Assembly: GCF_000092405.1 (NCBI RefSeq)
Contig: NC_014220.1
Coordinates: forward strand, 1,922,001-1,986,000
DNA length: 64,000 nucleotides
Direction: 5' to 3'
Source: Syntrophothermus lipocalidus DSM 12680
GTDB taxonomy: Bacteria > Bacillota > Syntrophomonadia > Syntrophomonadales > Syntrophothermaceae
Shown here: one piece after another, positions 43,789 to 53,347 of the stretch
How the letters are laid out: each line of letters starts with the position of its first letter
How positions within the stretch are numbered: position 1 is the stretch's first letter
Notes under the pieces: generated by a model
What the model was told of the DNA's origin: nothing
The model's database searches: none
The model's input: the letters and a program-made list of their open reading frames with translations, nothing else
Made by a program: the position numbers and the translations under genes

Positions 43789-45648
43789 TCATGACTTCAG
43801 ATCACTGCGCTTCACGGCGCCGGTTTCGAGCAGCCCCTTCTTTTCCGCCTCCTCGTTCAACAGGTTAATCTTTCTTATAGCCCCCTCTATGGGGCGCGTC
43901 ATCCGCGAGGCTATGAACCATACCTTCCCGGTCGGGTAACTATCAGACCACCCCACTCTTCCGGCAAGCTGGAGCAGGGCACCCTCATCAAAAGTCGGGT
44001 TATCGGCGTAAACTACGATAACGTTGGTGTTAGGGGCCACGTCCCCTCGCCGGGTCAGGTTGGTCGTAACCAGGATTGGGAATTCTCCCCGCACCCAGCT
44101 GTTGACCTTGCGTTGCTGCTCCTCGTCCTGGCACCCGGTCGACATCAAAAGCCGGTCAGCATCGCCATACGCCATTTCCATGAACTTCTCCCGCAAAAAT
44201 GCGCCTATCCTCGCCGAAGTACCCTGGTCCGGCACCACCACTAGGAGCTGGGCCAGGTCCTCTTCGATAGTTTCCCGGACCAACCCAAACAGGCTGTCGG
44301 GAATCTTGCGTTCCCCCTGGATATCTTTCTCGACTATCATTTTTGGCACCGGCAGCGGAATCCCGTGCACCCGCAGAGGTATCATGATAACCTTGACCTC
44401 GCCGCGCTGGGCCCGGGCATACATAGCCGAGTCAGGCGTAGAGGTTATATAGACGTACTTGCCGTCTGTCTTCCTAGCCCGCCTCAGGGCATTCACCAGC
44501 ATATCACAAGCCCGAAACGGGAAAGCCTCTGCTTCGTCCAGGATGACCAGGTCGAAATTGCGGTAGTACTTGAGAGCATGATAGGCAGAAGCCAGAACGA
44601 TGTCCGGGTCCTTCACCGCCTTGGTCACCTTACCCCGTACCCCGGCCACTGTAACCCCGGGGAAAGCCTGGGTAAGGCGATAGTTCATCTCCTCCATGAT
44701 CTCTTTACGCGGTATACCAAAAAGCACCCTGCCTCCCCGCTTCAAAATCTCCCTGATAGCCCCGTAGGCAACTTCAGGACGGGCCGCACCGCTGGCCGCC
44801 CAGACCATGGCCTCCGACAAGCTATCCTTGCGTACAAAGCGTGCCAGTGCTTCAAACGCCTCATACTGTGGCAAGCTGAAAGCGATGTCCAGGTTCAGCC
44901 TTACGCTCTTCACATAATTCTCCTGCATCCGGGGACGGGCCGGAGCGGCGTACAGTGCCTCACAGGGTTTAGACTCACCTAGCATAAGGCAGCCTTCACA
45001 GAAATAGCACTCTCTCTTGCCTACGTTGCAGTACGCTTTCTTGATACGTTCGTGGTGACCACACCGGTTGCACACCATCCTGTCAGGTTCCGCTATCTTG
45101 ATCGATGGTACCTGCTGGACTTGCCCCCTCAGGGTCGAAAGATGAAGCAAAACATCCAAGTTATCTAGTTCAATTCCCCGCTCCTTCAAACGTCGCTCTA
45201 TCTCGCGACGGTAATAAATACGGCCCGCCAGAATGTCTTCGAGAGCATCCTCGTACCTGTGCAGGGAAAAATAGTCTATACTGATGGACTTACTGGAAAA
45301 ATGTAAAGGTTTTTCCAAAAAGCATTCTTCTTTAAGCTGTTCCAGCTCCTTCTTCACCTGCTTGAATTTGGCGTCTATAATGCGCTTCACACTTCTCGCC
45401 GGAGAACTAACAAGGGGCAGCTTGAGCCCGGAAGAATAGTCTTTACCTATCCGTTCCTGGGGTTTCGAAATGGTCGACAGCACATAGTCACTTACAGCCA
45501 GGGGTAGGGGAGACGAGATGTAGGCTATATGGTCGTATCCCTCATTACGGTTCAAGAAGGAAAGGTCGATCTGGGGATTGGCAGACATTCCCAGCTTGTA
45601 TTTCTTGTCGTTCCACGCCACGTAAATAACATACCTGCGGCATGGCAT
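43789..45648 (-). CDS. comFA: ComFA-like DNA helicase with degenerate ATPase motifs
   Basis: 619 aa. N-terminal extension, a Cys4-type zinc region (CNRCGHHE ... CYFCEGCLMLGESKPC, near residues 235-275) and two helicase lobes. ComFA normally powers single-strand DNA import. Here the Walker A reads WAASGAARPEV where relatives have GAGKTE, so the catalytic Lys and Thr are replaced; motif II DEAEAFPF is kept; motif VI reads QLAGRVGWS, losing the second Arg of GRxGR. ATP hydrolysis is therefore doubtful. ATG 45648 follows GGGAGGGG. Precedes comFC as in Bacillus. Confidence 0.8.
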   Translation of the reverse strand: MPCRRYVIYVAWNDKKYKLGMSANPQIDLSFLNRNEGYDHIAYISSPLPLAVSDYVLSTISKPQERIGKDYSSGLKLPLVSSPARSVKRIIDAKFKQVKKELEQLKEECFLEKPLHFSSKSISIDYFSLHRYEDALEDILAGRIYYRREIERRLKERGIELDNLDVLLHLSTLRGQVQQVPSIKIAEPDRMVCNRCGHHERIKKAYCNVGKRECYFCEGCLMLGESKPCEALYAAPARPRMQENYVKSVRLNLDIAFSLPQYEAFEALARFVRKDSLSEAMVWAASGAARPEVAYGAIREILKRGGRVLFGIPRKEIMEEMNYRLTQAFPGVTVAGVRGKVTKAVKDPDIVLASAYHALKYYRNFDLVILDEAEAFPFRACDMLVNALRRARKTDGKYVYITSTPDSAMYARAQRGEVKVIMIPLRVHGIPLPVPKMIVEKDIQGERKIPDSLFGLVRETIEEDLAQLLVVVPDQGTSARIGAFLREKFMEMAYGDADRLLMSTGCQDEEQQRKVNSWVRGEFPILVTTNLTRRGDVAPNTNVIVVYADNPTFDEGALLQLAGRVGWSDSYPTGKVWFIASRMTRPIEGAIRKINLLNEEAEKKGLLETGAVKRSDLKS

Positions 45649-45816
45649 ACTAACCCCTCCCCCCTTTTTCCTATCTTTATTCTTGCACCAAATGCCCGAA
45701 CTGTCAACGTTTTTACCTTGTTTATCAGAACCATCGACAGGGGTGGGTTTCCGCGACGCGCAACGCGAAAACATGACTATAGTCTCTCTGTTTGCAACAC
45801 GAAAGAAGTCCCTATT

Positions 45817-46179
45817 TTATAAAAAAATACCACCACTATTCTGCAGCATCAGCCTGTCGCCTGCCCGGGTTCCGGTACGGCTCACGACACCAGGCGGAAG
45901 CTCAATTACCAGCTTGGCACGTCTAACTACAGGACTAAAGCGAAACGGTTCCATTTTCTCAATGACGTGCACGACTAACCCGTCTGCGCTTACAAAAACG
46001 ACGTCGATGGGGAACCTCATCCAGAAAGTGTGCACGCTTCGACAGGGATCGAGTAAAAGCGCTTCCCCGAACTCCGCTGTTTTCTTGCCCATCCACCCGC
46101 GGAAACGGGACCAAAAGGTACCAGCGTAAACCGCCCGCTCCGCCAGCACCTGGTTTCGTGTAAGGTTTATAACCAGCAA
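45817..46179 (-). CDS. DUF192 family protein
   Basis: 120 aa with the family core GWMGKKTAEFGEALLL, PCRSVHTFWMRFPIDVVFVSADG and LELPPG-type end (VIELPPGVVSRTGTRAGD). Function unknown; often near Tad pilus genes. TTG 46179 follows AGGAGGACG, and tadC ends 12 bases upstream, so it probably is the last gene of the tad operon. Confidence 0.85.
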   Translation of the reverse strand: MLVINLTRNQVLAERAVYAGTFWSRFRGWMGKKTAEFGEALLLDPCRSVHTFWMRFPIDVVFVSADGLVVHVIEKMEPFRFSPVVRRAKLVIELPPGVVSRTGTRAGDRLMLQNSGGIFL

Positions 46180-46191
46180 GCAAACGTCCTC

Positions 46192-47079
46192 CTACTTGAA
46201 AACCTTGCCGATTTGAAGCAAAGCCGGGCCTAAAAGCACTATAAAAATAGTGGGAAATATAAAAAAGAGCATGGGTATGAGTATCTTTACCGGAGCTTTT
46301 TGCGCCTTTTCTTCCGCCCGCTGTCTCCTCTTCTGGCGAACCTGTTCAGCCTGCACCGTCAACACGTTGCTGATGCTGACCCCCAGGGTATCCGCCTGAA
46401 CTACCGCTCCCACGAAGGTCGAGACGTCATCCACTTCCACGCGCCGCGCCATGTCCCGAAGCGCCTCGCGCCTGGGCTTGCCCATCCTGATTTCGTTTAG
46501 GGCGGTGTCGAACTCGTCCGCCAGGGGGCCCTGGCTTTTTTCTACCACCTTCTGCAAGGCCGCGTCGAATCCCAGGCCGGCCTCCACGCTGACACTCAGA
46601 AGGTCCAACACGTCGGGGAGGCTTTTGAGTATGCCCTCCGAGCGCTGCCGCCGGCACAGGTTCAGATACATATCGGGCAGCAAAAGCCCGGCCATGCCCA
46701 GTAACACAAGCAGCCAAGGCGAGCGGGTCAAAAGCCCCAGCAGCACCGCAGCTGCAAACACCCCGTACTTGGCAGCCACGAAGGTCTCGGCTTCAAGCCC
46801 GTGCGGGTTGCCAGCCAGAGTCAGCCTGTGCTCGTAAGCCCGGGCCTTTTCCTTAGGAACGAACCGCTTCATGCCTCGCAATGCGGCTCCTATCAGGGGC
46901 TTGAAAACCCGCTGCGATAGCGGTTGGTTCAGCTCCTGGTAAATGGTCTTCTTGCGCTCCTCGGTGTAGTGCTCAAGTCTTTCCAAGACGGCCATCCGTT
47001 CCCAGAACAACGTGTACCCCACTCCCAAGGTCAGGCAAAACCCGGCAAGGAACACGGCACCGTAGACAGCCAGCTCCAC
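46192..47079 (-). CDS. tadC: TadC-like type II secretion F-domain membrane protein
   Basis: 295 aa. T2SSF domain (LPDVLDLLSVSVEAGLGFDAALQKV) between membrane helices at the N-terminus, middle (about 100-130) and C-terminus. Forms the inner-membrane platform of the Flp pilus with TadB. Confidence 0.92.
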   Translation of the reverse strand: MELAVYGAVFLAGFCLTLGVGYTLFWERMAVLERLEHYTEERKKTIYQELNQPLSQRVFKPLIGAALRGMKRFVPKEKARAYEHRLTLAGNPHGLEAETFVAAKYGVFAAAVLLGLLTRSPWLLVLLGMAGLLLPDMYLNLCRRQRSEGILKSLPDVLDLLSVSVEAGLGFDAALQKVVEKSQGPLADEFDTALNEIRMGKPRREALRDMARRVEVDDVSTFVGAVVQADTLGVSISNVLTVQAEQVRQKRRQRAEEKAQKAPVKILIPMLFFIFPTIFIVLLGPALLQIGKVFK

Positions 47080-47091
47080 CCCATATCCCTC

Positions 47092-48039
47092 CTACACGTC
47101 GATGTCGACGATTTTCTTGATAACATAGAGGCCGGCTAGTTCCGACACCGCAGCCCCGCTTAACAGGTATAGGCCTAAAGGATTCTGCAGGAACGGGGTC
47201 ATGTAACCCGGGTTCAGGATGAGGAGTATGAACAGAAGGGCAATCGGGAGAAGGCCGATAATGATTCCGGACAGTCGCCCCTGGGCGGTCAAGGTCCGTA
47301 TCTCTCCCTTGATGCGGGTTCGATCCCGGATAGTTCGGGAAATGTTGTCCAGTATCTGGGCCAGGTTGCCTCCTACCTGCCGCTGGATGAGTACCGCGGT
47401 CACCACCATGTCGAGATCATCGCTTTTCACGCGTTCGCAGAGGTTAAGGAGGCTTTCCTCGGTAGTCGAGCCCAGCTGAATCTCGCGCAGTGTCCATTCA
47501 AACTCGGTGGAAATCGGCGGGGGTAGTTCGCGTCTCACCGTTTCCATGGCCTGTTGAAAACCAAACCCCGCCCTGAGCGCGTTAGCCATAATAACCAAGG
47601 CATCTCCGAGCTGTTGGTTAAAAGTCTTCAGCCGCTCGCCCTTCTTGTGCTGGAGATAGAAACGGGGCCCAAAGACTGCCAGCAGTAGCACCAGGATGGC
47701 CAAAGGCCAGTTCCGGGTAACAAGCCAGGTCATCGCCGGAATCGCGGTCGCCAAGAGCACCCAGAGGGTAATGAATTCTTCTCCTTTCAAGGGTAGTCCG
47801 GCTTGCAGCAGTTCGACCTGGATTTTCTCGGTGTAGGACCTCGAAGCAAAAACCGAGGCCATTCTCTCGAACCCGGCCTTAAGAGCGGGGGTTGACTTTT
47901 CTTTTTTCTCATTCTCGGCATTTCCCGCGATGTACCGCTCTAGCCGGTCCTTAACTTCTGATTTGCGGTCGAGCAATCGGACCAGGGCCAGAGTAAAGAA
48001 CATCGCCGTAAAGAAAACCATGACCAGTACAAACCCCAT
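47092..48039 (-). CDS. tadB: TadB-like type II secretion F-domain membrane protein
   Basis: 315 aa with the T2SSF signature (LGDALVIMANALRAGFGFQQAMETV) and flanking helices. ATG 48039 follows GGGGGTGGGAAG, preferred to 48081. Twelve bases before tadC. Confidence 0.92.
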   Translation of the reverse strand: MGFVLVMVFFTAMFFTLALVRLLDRKSEVKDRLERYIAGNAENEKKEKSTPALKAGFERMASVFASRSYTEKIQVELLQAGLPLKGEEFITLWVLLATAIPAMTWLVTRNWPLAILVLLLAVFGPRFYLQHKKGERLKTFNQQLGDALVIMANALRAGFGFQQAMETVRRELPPPISTEFEWTLREIQLGSTTEESLLNLCERVKSDDLDMVVTAVLIQRQVGGNLAQILDNISRTIRDRTRIKGEIRTLTAQGRLSGIIIGLLPIALLFILLILNPGYMTPFLQNPLGLYLLSGAAVSELAGLYVIKKIVDIDV

Positions 48040-48077
48040 CTTCCCACCCCCAACACGCGCACAATCCATTTCCAATA

Positions 48078-49430
48078 TCATTCTCCCAAAAAAATCTCCG
48101 CTGAAAGGTTGATTCCGGCAGCGGCGAGTTTGTCCAGGAACCTGGGACGTATACCAGTGGCCCGGTGCCGTCCCAAAACCCGGCCCTTGGCATCCACCCC
48201 GGTCTGCTCGAAGACAAAGATGTCCTGCAATACCACTACGTCCCCTTCCATTCCGGTTACTTCGGTAATATGGGTTATCTTGCGGGTTCCGTCCTTCATC
48301 CGGGCCTGGTGCACGATGAGGTCGAGGGCAGATGCTATCTGTTCGCGAATCGCTTTCACCGGAAGCTCCATTCCCGCCATCAAGACCATGGTTTCCAAGC
48401 GGGAAATCATATCCCGAGGCGAATTGGAGTGCCCGGTCGTCAGAGAACCGTCATGACCGGTGTTCATAGCCTGAAGCATGTCCAAGGCTTCTCCCCCCCT
48501 CACCTCGCCCACAACTATCCGGTCCGGCCGCATCCTGAGAGCATTTCGGACCAGGTCGCGGATGGCAATGGCACCCTTGCCCTCAATGTTGGGCGGCCGG
48601 GTCTCCAGCGAAACCACGTGTTCTTGGGAAAGCTGCAGCTCCGCCGCGTCCTCGATGGTGATAATCCTCTCGTCCCCAGGAATAAAAGAAGAGAGAACGT
48701 TTAAGGTACTGGTCTTACCGGCTCCGGTTCCACCAGATACCACGATGTTCAGCCTGCCTTTGACACAGGCCTCCAGAAGCTTAGCCATAGCCGGGGTCAG
48801 AGTCCCGAAGCGAATCAAGTCTTCAATCGTCAAGGGATCTGACCCGAACTTGCGGATGGTAAGCACCGGGCCGTTTAAAGCCAACGGCGGGATGATGGCA
48901 TTTACCCGCGACCCATCCGGCAGGCGGGCATCCACCATAGGCATGCTCTCGTCTATTCTCCGGCCTAAAGGAGAAATTATCTTCTCGATGACGTGAAGCA
49001 CGTGCTCGTCGTCGCGAAAACCGATGTTCACCGGCTCCAGCTTGCCTTTTCGTTCCACGTAGACCTGGTGGGGCCCGTTGACCATGATTTCAGACACATC
49101 TTCGTCTTCGAGCAACGGGGTTATCGGCCCAAAGCCTAGTATTTCATCCAGAACCTGGGCCATTATCCTCTCCCGTTCCACCCTCAAAAGTACCCCGCCT
49201 TCGCGGTCAAGGACCGCCTCGGCTATCCTTTTCACTTCCTGTCGGATCTGCTCGTCGTCGGTTTCGCCGCCATTGCTCCGGGACTTCAAGAATTCGCTGT
49301 CGATTTCTTTTATCACTTCCCGGTGGATAAGCTGAACCAGGTCCTGGTGCGGGTCCCTGGTTTTTTCTTGCCGGTTGTCCAACTTGCGGGTCTCCGATTT
49401 CTCAGCTTCCAGCCTCTTCAACAGGGACAT
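48078..49430 (-). CDS. cpaF: CpaF/TadA pilus assembly ATPase
   Basis: 450-aa secretion ATPase: Walker A SGGTGAGKTSTLN, Asp box IITIEDAAELQL, Walker B VVGEVRGGEALDMLQAMNTGHDGSLTTGHSNS. Powers Flp pilus assembly; all catalytic motifs intact. N-terminal about 80 residues are charged and helical. Confidence 0.95.
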   Translation of the reverse strand: MSLLKRLEAEKSETRKLDNRQEKTRDPHQDLVQLIHREVIKEIDSEFLKSRSNGGETDDEQIRQEVKRIAEAVLDREGGVLLRVERERIMAQVLDEILGFGPITPLLEDEDVSEIMVNGPHQVYVERKGKLEPVNIGFRDDEHVLHVIEKIISPLGRRIDESMPMVDARLPDGSRVNAIIPPLALNGPVLTIRKFGSDPLTIEDLIRFGTLTPAMAKLLEACVKGRLNIVVSGGTGAGKTSTLNVLSSFIPGDERIITIEDAAELQLSQEHVVSLETRPPNIEGKGAIAIRDLVRNALRMRPDRIVVGEVRGGEALDMLQAMNTGHDGSLTTGHSNSPRDMISRLETMVLMAGMELPVKAIREQIASALDLIVHQARMKDGTRKITHITEVTGMEGDVVVLQDIFVFEQTGVDAKGRVLGRHRATGIRPRFLDKLAAAGINLSAEIFLGE

Positions 49431-49518
49431 AGTCTCTTCCCCCTACTTGACCTCCAATTTCTAACGCTTGCCGTCTTCCCAGCCCTTGCTGATACAAAAA
49501 GCCTTACCTTGTCCCTTC

Positions 49519-50739
49519 CTAGACCTCTACCGCTTGCCGGCTCCAGAAACCGCGGCCTTTGCTTGGCCTCGTTCTTGTGTGTCCATCTTGCCCTGCAGAA
49601 GACCCGGTTACCAACCCCAACATGGAATAAACTCCCCGGCTGAGAGGGGCAGCAGCATCCATCAGTACCAACGGTTGTCCCCGGTTCACTGATTGCAGGG
49701 CCAGCTTCCCCTCACTGGGCAGGTAAGCCTCAATCTTTATCTCCAAGACCCTTTCCACGTCTTCAGGTTCGATGCTCTGCGCCCCGGAAGCGCGGTTTAA
49801 CACCAGCTTCACCTTCGGCAGCAGCCCCAGGGTCTTTAGAATATCGACACTGCGCTTGATGTTCTTGACAGTAGGCAGATCCAGGGTAGCTACCAGAAGA
49901 ATCCGGTCCGATGCATCCAGGGCCACCAGGGTGGTGTCGTTAAAGACCGGGGGCGTATCCACGAGAACGTAGTCGTGGTTCTTCACAAACGCCTTCAATA
50001 CCCGGGCGACGCCGTCGGGAGTCACCAGTTCCGCCAGTTCCGGTTTGTTCGGAGCGGCTAGGACCTTGACACCGTGGCGTTCGTACAGGTAGTTCTCCAA
50101 AAGCTCGGCATCGATTTCGTACTGTTCCTGCATGAGTTCGGCTATGGTGCGTTTCGGATAGACGTTCATCATCACCGCCACGTCTCCGAACTGCAGGTCC
50201 AGGTCCACAAGCCCTACCTTCTCCCCGGTCTGCCGGGCCAAGGCCACCGCCAAGTTCGTGCAGATCAAGGTTTTACCCACCCCGCCTTTGGTGCTGAAGA
50301 CCGTGACTATTTTGGGTTGGTGGTTCTTGGCCTCGGCCTGGGCCTTCTGCCTTTCTCGCCGCTTGCGGTTCAACTCTACTACCCGTTTTACCGTGGAGGC
50401 GAGCTCATCTGCAGTAAAAGGCTTGATTAAATACTCCTGTGCCCCTGCCAGCATGGCCCGCTTGAGGTATTCCTGCTCCCCCTGCACCGAGATGATGATG
50501 ACCGAGATTTCGGGGAATTCCATGGAAATCAGTTCGGTGGCCCGTATCCCGTCCATTTCCGGCATGTTGATATCCATAAGGATAACATCCGGGGCCATCG
50601 CCCGTGCCAGTTCGACCGCCTCTTGCCCATTGGCTGCCTCGCCCACTACCTGTAAACCCGGGTCAAGTTCCAGCAACATGCGGATGTTCTGGCGAGTTTC
50701 TTTCACGTCATCGGCAATAGCCACCCTGATCCTGTTCAC
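49519..50739 (-). CDS. cpaE: CpaE-like response-regulator receiver plus ParA-type ATPase
   Basis: 406 aa. Receiver domain (residues 1-120) with intact phosphorylation Asp in DVILMDINMPEMDG, then a MinD/ParA ATPase with deviant Walker A FSTKGGVGKTLICTNLAVAL. CpaE localises the Tad machinery. The intact receiver is notable because many CpaE receivers lack the Asp. GTG 50739 follows GAGGTGATGG. Gap 49431-49518 shows nothing. Confidence 0.92.
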   Translation of the reverse strand: MNRIRVAIADDVKETRQNIRMLLELDPGLQVVGEAANGQEAVELARAMAPDVILMDINMPEMDGIRATELISMEFPEISVIIISVQGEQEYLKRAMLAGAQEYLIKPFTADELASTVKRVVELNRKRRERQKAQAEAKNHQPKIVTVFSTKGGVGKTLICTNLAVALARQTGEKVGLVDLDLQFGDVAVMMNVYPKRTIAELMQEQYEIDAELLENYLYERHGVKVLAAPNKPELAELVTPDGVARVLKAFVKNHDYVLVDTPPVFNDTTLVALDASDRILLVATLDLPTVKNIKRSVDILKTLGLLPKVKLVLNRASGAQSIEPEDVERVLEIKIEAYLPSEGKLALQSVNRGQPLVLMDAAAPLSRGVYSMLGLVTGSSAGQDGHTRTRPSKGRGFWSRQAVEV

Positions 50740-50772
50740 GTACCATCACCTCTGCCCCAAAAATGCGGTCCC

Positions 50773-50870
50773 CAGGAGTGTTAGCCAGGCGAGCGACGTA
50801 TGACGAGCTCCGGCACTCAACCCGACGGCTCAATGATAGAACGACGCTCGCTACTACCGTTGAGTGCCGG
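50773..50870. repeat. Repeat cluster: GGAGTGTTAGCCAG piece and TIR element copy J
   Basis: GGAGTGTTAGCCAGGCGAGCG at about 50775 is a partial copy of the 2682 element; TIR element J is 50810-50870 (CCGGCACTCAAC ... GTTGAGTGCCGG, 61 bp). No gene is supported in 50740-51249. Confidence 0.7.
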
Positions 50871-50943
50871 ACAACACACGGCGAAACTGAGGGCTGCGAA
50901 GTGGAGCGCGAAACAGGAGGTTTCGCGCAACGAGGGACTGAGT

Positions 50944-51025
50944 TCCGGCACTCAGGATGAGTGTAGCTTGGAAGCCCTTTCCGTAAGCAGCGATTTCCCG
51001 GAGCATGCCATTCCCTGAGTGCCGG
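50944..51025. repeat. TIR element copy K
   Basis: 82-bp element CCGGCACTCAGG ... CCTGAGTGCCGG with a private interior. Confidence 0.7.
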
Positions 51026-51077
51026 ACGAATCCCGAGTGGTCCACTTCGCACCGAAGTAAGCCGATGTGTTGCAGGC

Positions 51078-51180
51078 GAGGAGTCTTGGAGCGAGCTGGC
51101 TAACACTCCTCGAAATAACTCTGCTGCTGGTCATTTTCATTCTCTAGTGGTGACACCGAAAGGTGTCATGAGGGTCTGCC
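51078..51180. repeat. GAGGAGT element plus CTCTAGTGGTGAC hairpin element, reverse orientation
   Basis: 51078-51111 is the reverse-oriented match of the 2682 element; 51132-51180 is the reverse complement of the CTCATGACACC-GGTGTCACCACTAGAGAATGAAAATG family with a clean GACACC/GGTGTC hairpin. Confidence 0.75.
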
Positions 51181-51199
51181 CCAAAAATAGCCACTGAAT

Positions 51200-51242
51200 G
51201 AAATCTGTGGTCATCTGTGCTAATCAGTGTTTATCTGTGGCT
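51200..51242. repeat. Single CACAGAT arm at the end of cpaB
   Basis: AATCTGTGGTCATCTGTGCTAA-type words; on the coding strand GCCACAGATAAACAC starts seven bases after the cpaB stop. The opposing arm is missing. Confidence 0.65.
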
Positions 51243-51249
51243 GCGAAAG

Positions 51250-51978
51250 TCACTGCCCCCCGACAATATCGACAAGCCGTACGGGTGGAAGCATAACCCG
51301 GTCGTGATCGGCGGGAGCGCGCAAGGCCAACCGTATACTCCCCTGTTCTGAGGCTAACACCAAAGGCCGCGCCTCTTCTGGGGTTACTGCCAGGGTAACA
51401 GTCGTGGCCGGTGCGGCCTCTTCCTTCGCCGCCGGGACCGGTTTGGTCTCGTCCAGGTTCTGATCCACCGCCAGCACCTCCACATCCTGAAGGATGAAGC
51501 TGGTCACCGCGACATTCTCCTGCCCTGATGCAAGCTCGACGGTAGCTATAACGTCGACCCGGTCGCCGGGCCTGACTAAACCAGAAACCCCACTCACTGC
51601 ATTAACCGGAACTGAGACCGCCCGCTTACCCATGGGAACAGCGTAAGCCAGTTTGTTGGTCTTTTCAGCATCGGAGATGATCTTCGCGGACAGGATCTCT
51701 TCCCCAGCCACGATGTAGCTCGCGGCCACCCGACCCACCACCTCGTCTAGGTCCCGAACGGCGGCGGGATGGGCAAACTGGGCCGGAACAAGTTCCAGCT
51801 TGACCTTCTCGCGGGTAATGACGGAGTTCTTAGGGATGTCAGTAGCCGCAACCACCACTTGTACCAGGTTTTTCGGCTCGTAACGGGCCTTTACCCCTGC
51901 TATGTAACGGTAGGCCAGTACTGTCGCTGCTAGACCAAACAATATGGCCAGTATCCAGTACTTTTTGCTACCCTTCAT
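51250..51978 (-). CDS. cpaB: CpaB-like Flp pilus assembly protein
   Basis: 242 aa. One N-terminal membrane helix, then a SAF domain (VVAATDIPKNSVITREKVKLELVP) and RcpC/CpaB domain (RAVSVPVNAVSGVSGLVRPGDRVDV). Extracytoplasmic pilus component. ATG 51978 follows GGGGGGAAGAG; the frame extends upstream into tadG DNA but without a start signal. Confidence 0.93.
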   Translation of the reverse strand: MKGSKKYWILAILFGLAATVLAYRYIAGVKARYEPKNLVQVVVAATDIPKNSVITREKVKLELVPAQFAHPAAVRDLDEVVGRVAASYIVAGEEILSAKIISDAEKTNKLAYAVPMGKRAVSVPVNAVSGVSGLVRPGDRVDVIATVELASGQENVAVTSFILQDVEVLAVDQNLDETKPVPAAKEEAAPATTVTLAVTPEEARPLVLASEQGSIRLALRAPADHDRVMLPPVRLVDIVGGQ

Positions 51979-51991
51979 GCTCTTCCCCCCT

Positions 51992-52924
51992 CTACTCCAC
52001 CAGCTGCACTCCATACGCCCCGTACTCCGCGGTACCGTCGCCACCCGCTCCCGGAAACACGGTTTCCACGAAGTGACCCGTAACCTGGTTCTCGTGCCCG
52101 CAGCCCGGAGCTTCATCCACCAAGAAGGCTCCAAAGGCCACTACCTTTACGCTTTTGACCGAACCGCCGGGATTCGTTTCTTCTATCCTAACAATTGGAA
52201 CCAGCAAAACCCGCGGGCAGGTTCTTTCATAATGTTCGCCTGAACATTTCGGATAATGTGGGCACTGGTTCAACCGGTAGTCTATGCCTTCCGAGGTGGG
52301 GCCCGACATGTTGCCCGGTTCTACAGGTATCACGTCCCCGACCTTTATTTCACCCTGGTAACCGTATTTCAGGTTGTCCCGGTAAACCGAAGCCCCGGAC
52401 CCGCCTAACCGCAGGCAGCCGAACCACCCCTTGTGCTGCCCGTCCCCGGCCCCTTCTTTCAGCGTGTACTCGGCCCCGATCTCAAATTCGTCTTCCAAAA
52501 CCCCGAGCGGGGCACAGCCGGTTGCCGCCGTCAAAGCTCCCACCCGGGCCGCGGCCCTGGCTTTTACCTCGCCTTGGGTGAACCCCAGCACCCGGGCGAA
52601 GTACAGCCCGACCCGACGGGTGGCTTCACCCACGATCTGACGTCCGTCCTCCGACACGCTGAAAACCGCCTCAGCATCGGTCACCCCGTTGGCCTCAGCA
52701 TATGTTCGGGCCACCGCTAAGGCAGCGTCGGGATTACCTGGCAACTCCTGCGCTCCGGCCAGCACGGCGCTGTCTACCGCATTGGCCACTCTACTCTGGT
52801 TGAGAAACAAAAGGCCGCTGTCCGTGACCAGGGCGGTAAAACCCAGCAAAGCCGTCAAGCTCAGAGCGAACAGGACCGCAGCTGTACCTCCCTCACCGCC
52901 GATTAGTTTCCGCCATAGCTGCAC
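51992..52924 (-). CDS. TadG-like pilus assembly protein
   Basis: 310 aa. N-terminal Tad domain: GGTAAVLFALSLTALLGFTALVTDSGLLFLNQSRVANAVDSAVLAGAQEL with a transmembrane helix, then a long extracellular region with four Cys. GTG 52924 follows AAGGGGTG. A minor pseudopilin-like or anchoring subunit. Confidence 0.85.
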   Translation of the reverse strand: MQLWRKLIGGEGGTAAVLFALSLTALLGFTALVTDSGLLFLNQSRVANAVDSAVLAGAQELPGNPDAALAVARTYAEANGVTDAEAVFSVSEDGRQIVGEATRRVGLYFARVLGFTQGEVKARAAARVGALTAATGCAPLGVLEDEFEIGAEYTLKEGAGDGQHKGWFGCLRLGGSGASVYRDNLKYGYQGEIKVGDVIPVEPGNMSGPTSEGIDYRLNQCPHYPKCSGEHYERTCPRVLLVPIVRIEETNPGGSVKSVKVVAFGAFLVDEAPGCGHENQVTGHFVETVFPGAGGDGTAEYGAYGVQLVE

Positions 52925-52939
52925 TGTCCGTTCACCCCT

Positions 52940-53347
52940 TCATTCCAGCCGCATGGTACACGAAGCCACAACAGGGAAAGGGTCAGGCAGCAACGCCCCG
53001 ATAAACGGACCTATCAAATCCACCGTGTAGTCGATCTCAACCGTGAGCCCCTGTCCCCGGACTCGCTCTCCGTCGTTGGGGGTAACGTCTATCACCAGTT
53101 TCTCGGGGTCAAGAACACTCGCCATACCTTCAAGGTGCTCCACTATCTGTTGCTCCGTATGTCCTACCACTCCGTACCGGGCTCCCTCCCGCGCCAGCTC
53201 AGTGATTACCAGATAGGAAAAGAAAATGCGGCCGAACTCGATGATGCCCATAATCAAAACCAGGAGGATCGGCAGAATCAGAGCAAATTCCACCAGAGCC
53301 TGGCCTTCATTTCTCTCTACTGCCCGTCGCAATCGGTTCACCGACAC
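52940..53347 (-). CDS. tadE: TadE-like minor pilin
   Basis: 135 aa. NEGQALVEFALILPILLVLIMGIIEFGR is the TadE signature: a short leader ending near Gly-Gln-Ala followed by E5-type Glu and a hydrophobic helix, the prepilin peptidase recognition pattern. GTG 53347 overlaps the prepilin peptidase stop by one base. Confidence 0.88.
   Translation of the reverse strand: MSVNRLRRAVERNEGQALVEFALILPILLVLIMGIIEFGRIFFSYLVITELAREGARYGVVGHTEQQIVEHLEGMASVLDPEKLVIDVTPNDGERVRGQGLTVEIDYTVDLIGPFIGALLPDPFPVVASCTMRLE

Noticed and set aside
50763-51140. Several overlapping small open frames between cpaE and cpaB
   Set aside because: They are made of TIR and GAGGAGT repeat elements; no ribosome sites or consistent products.
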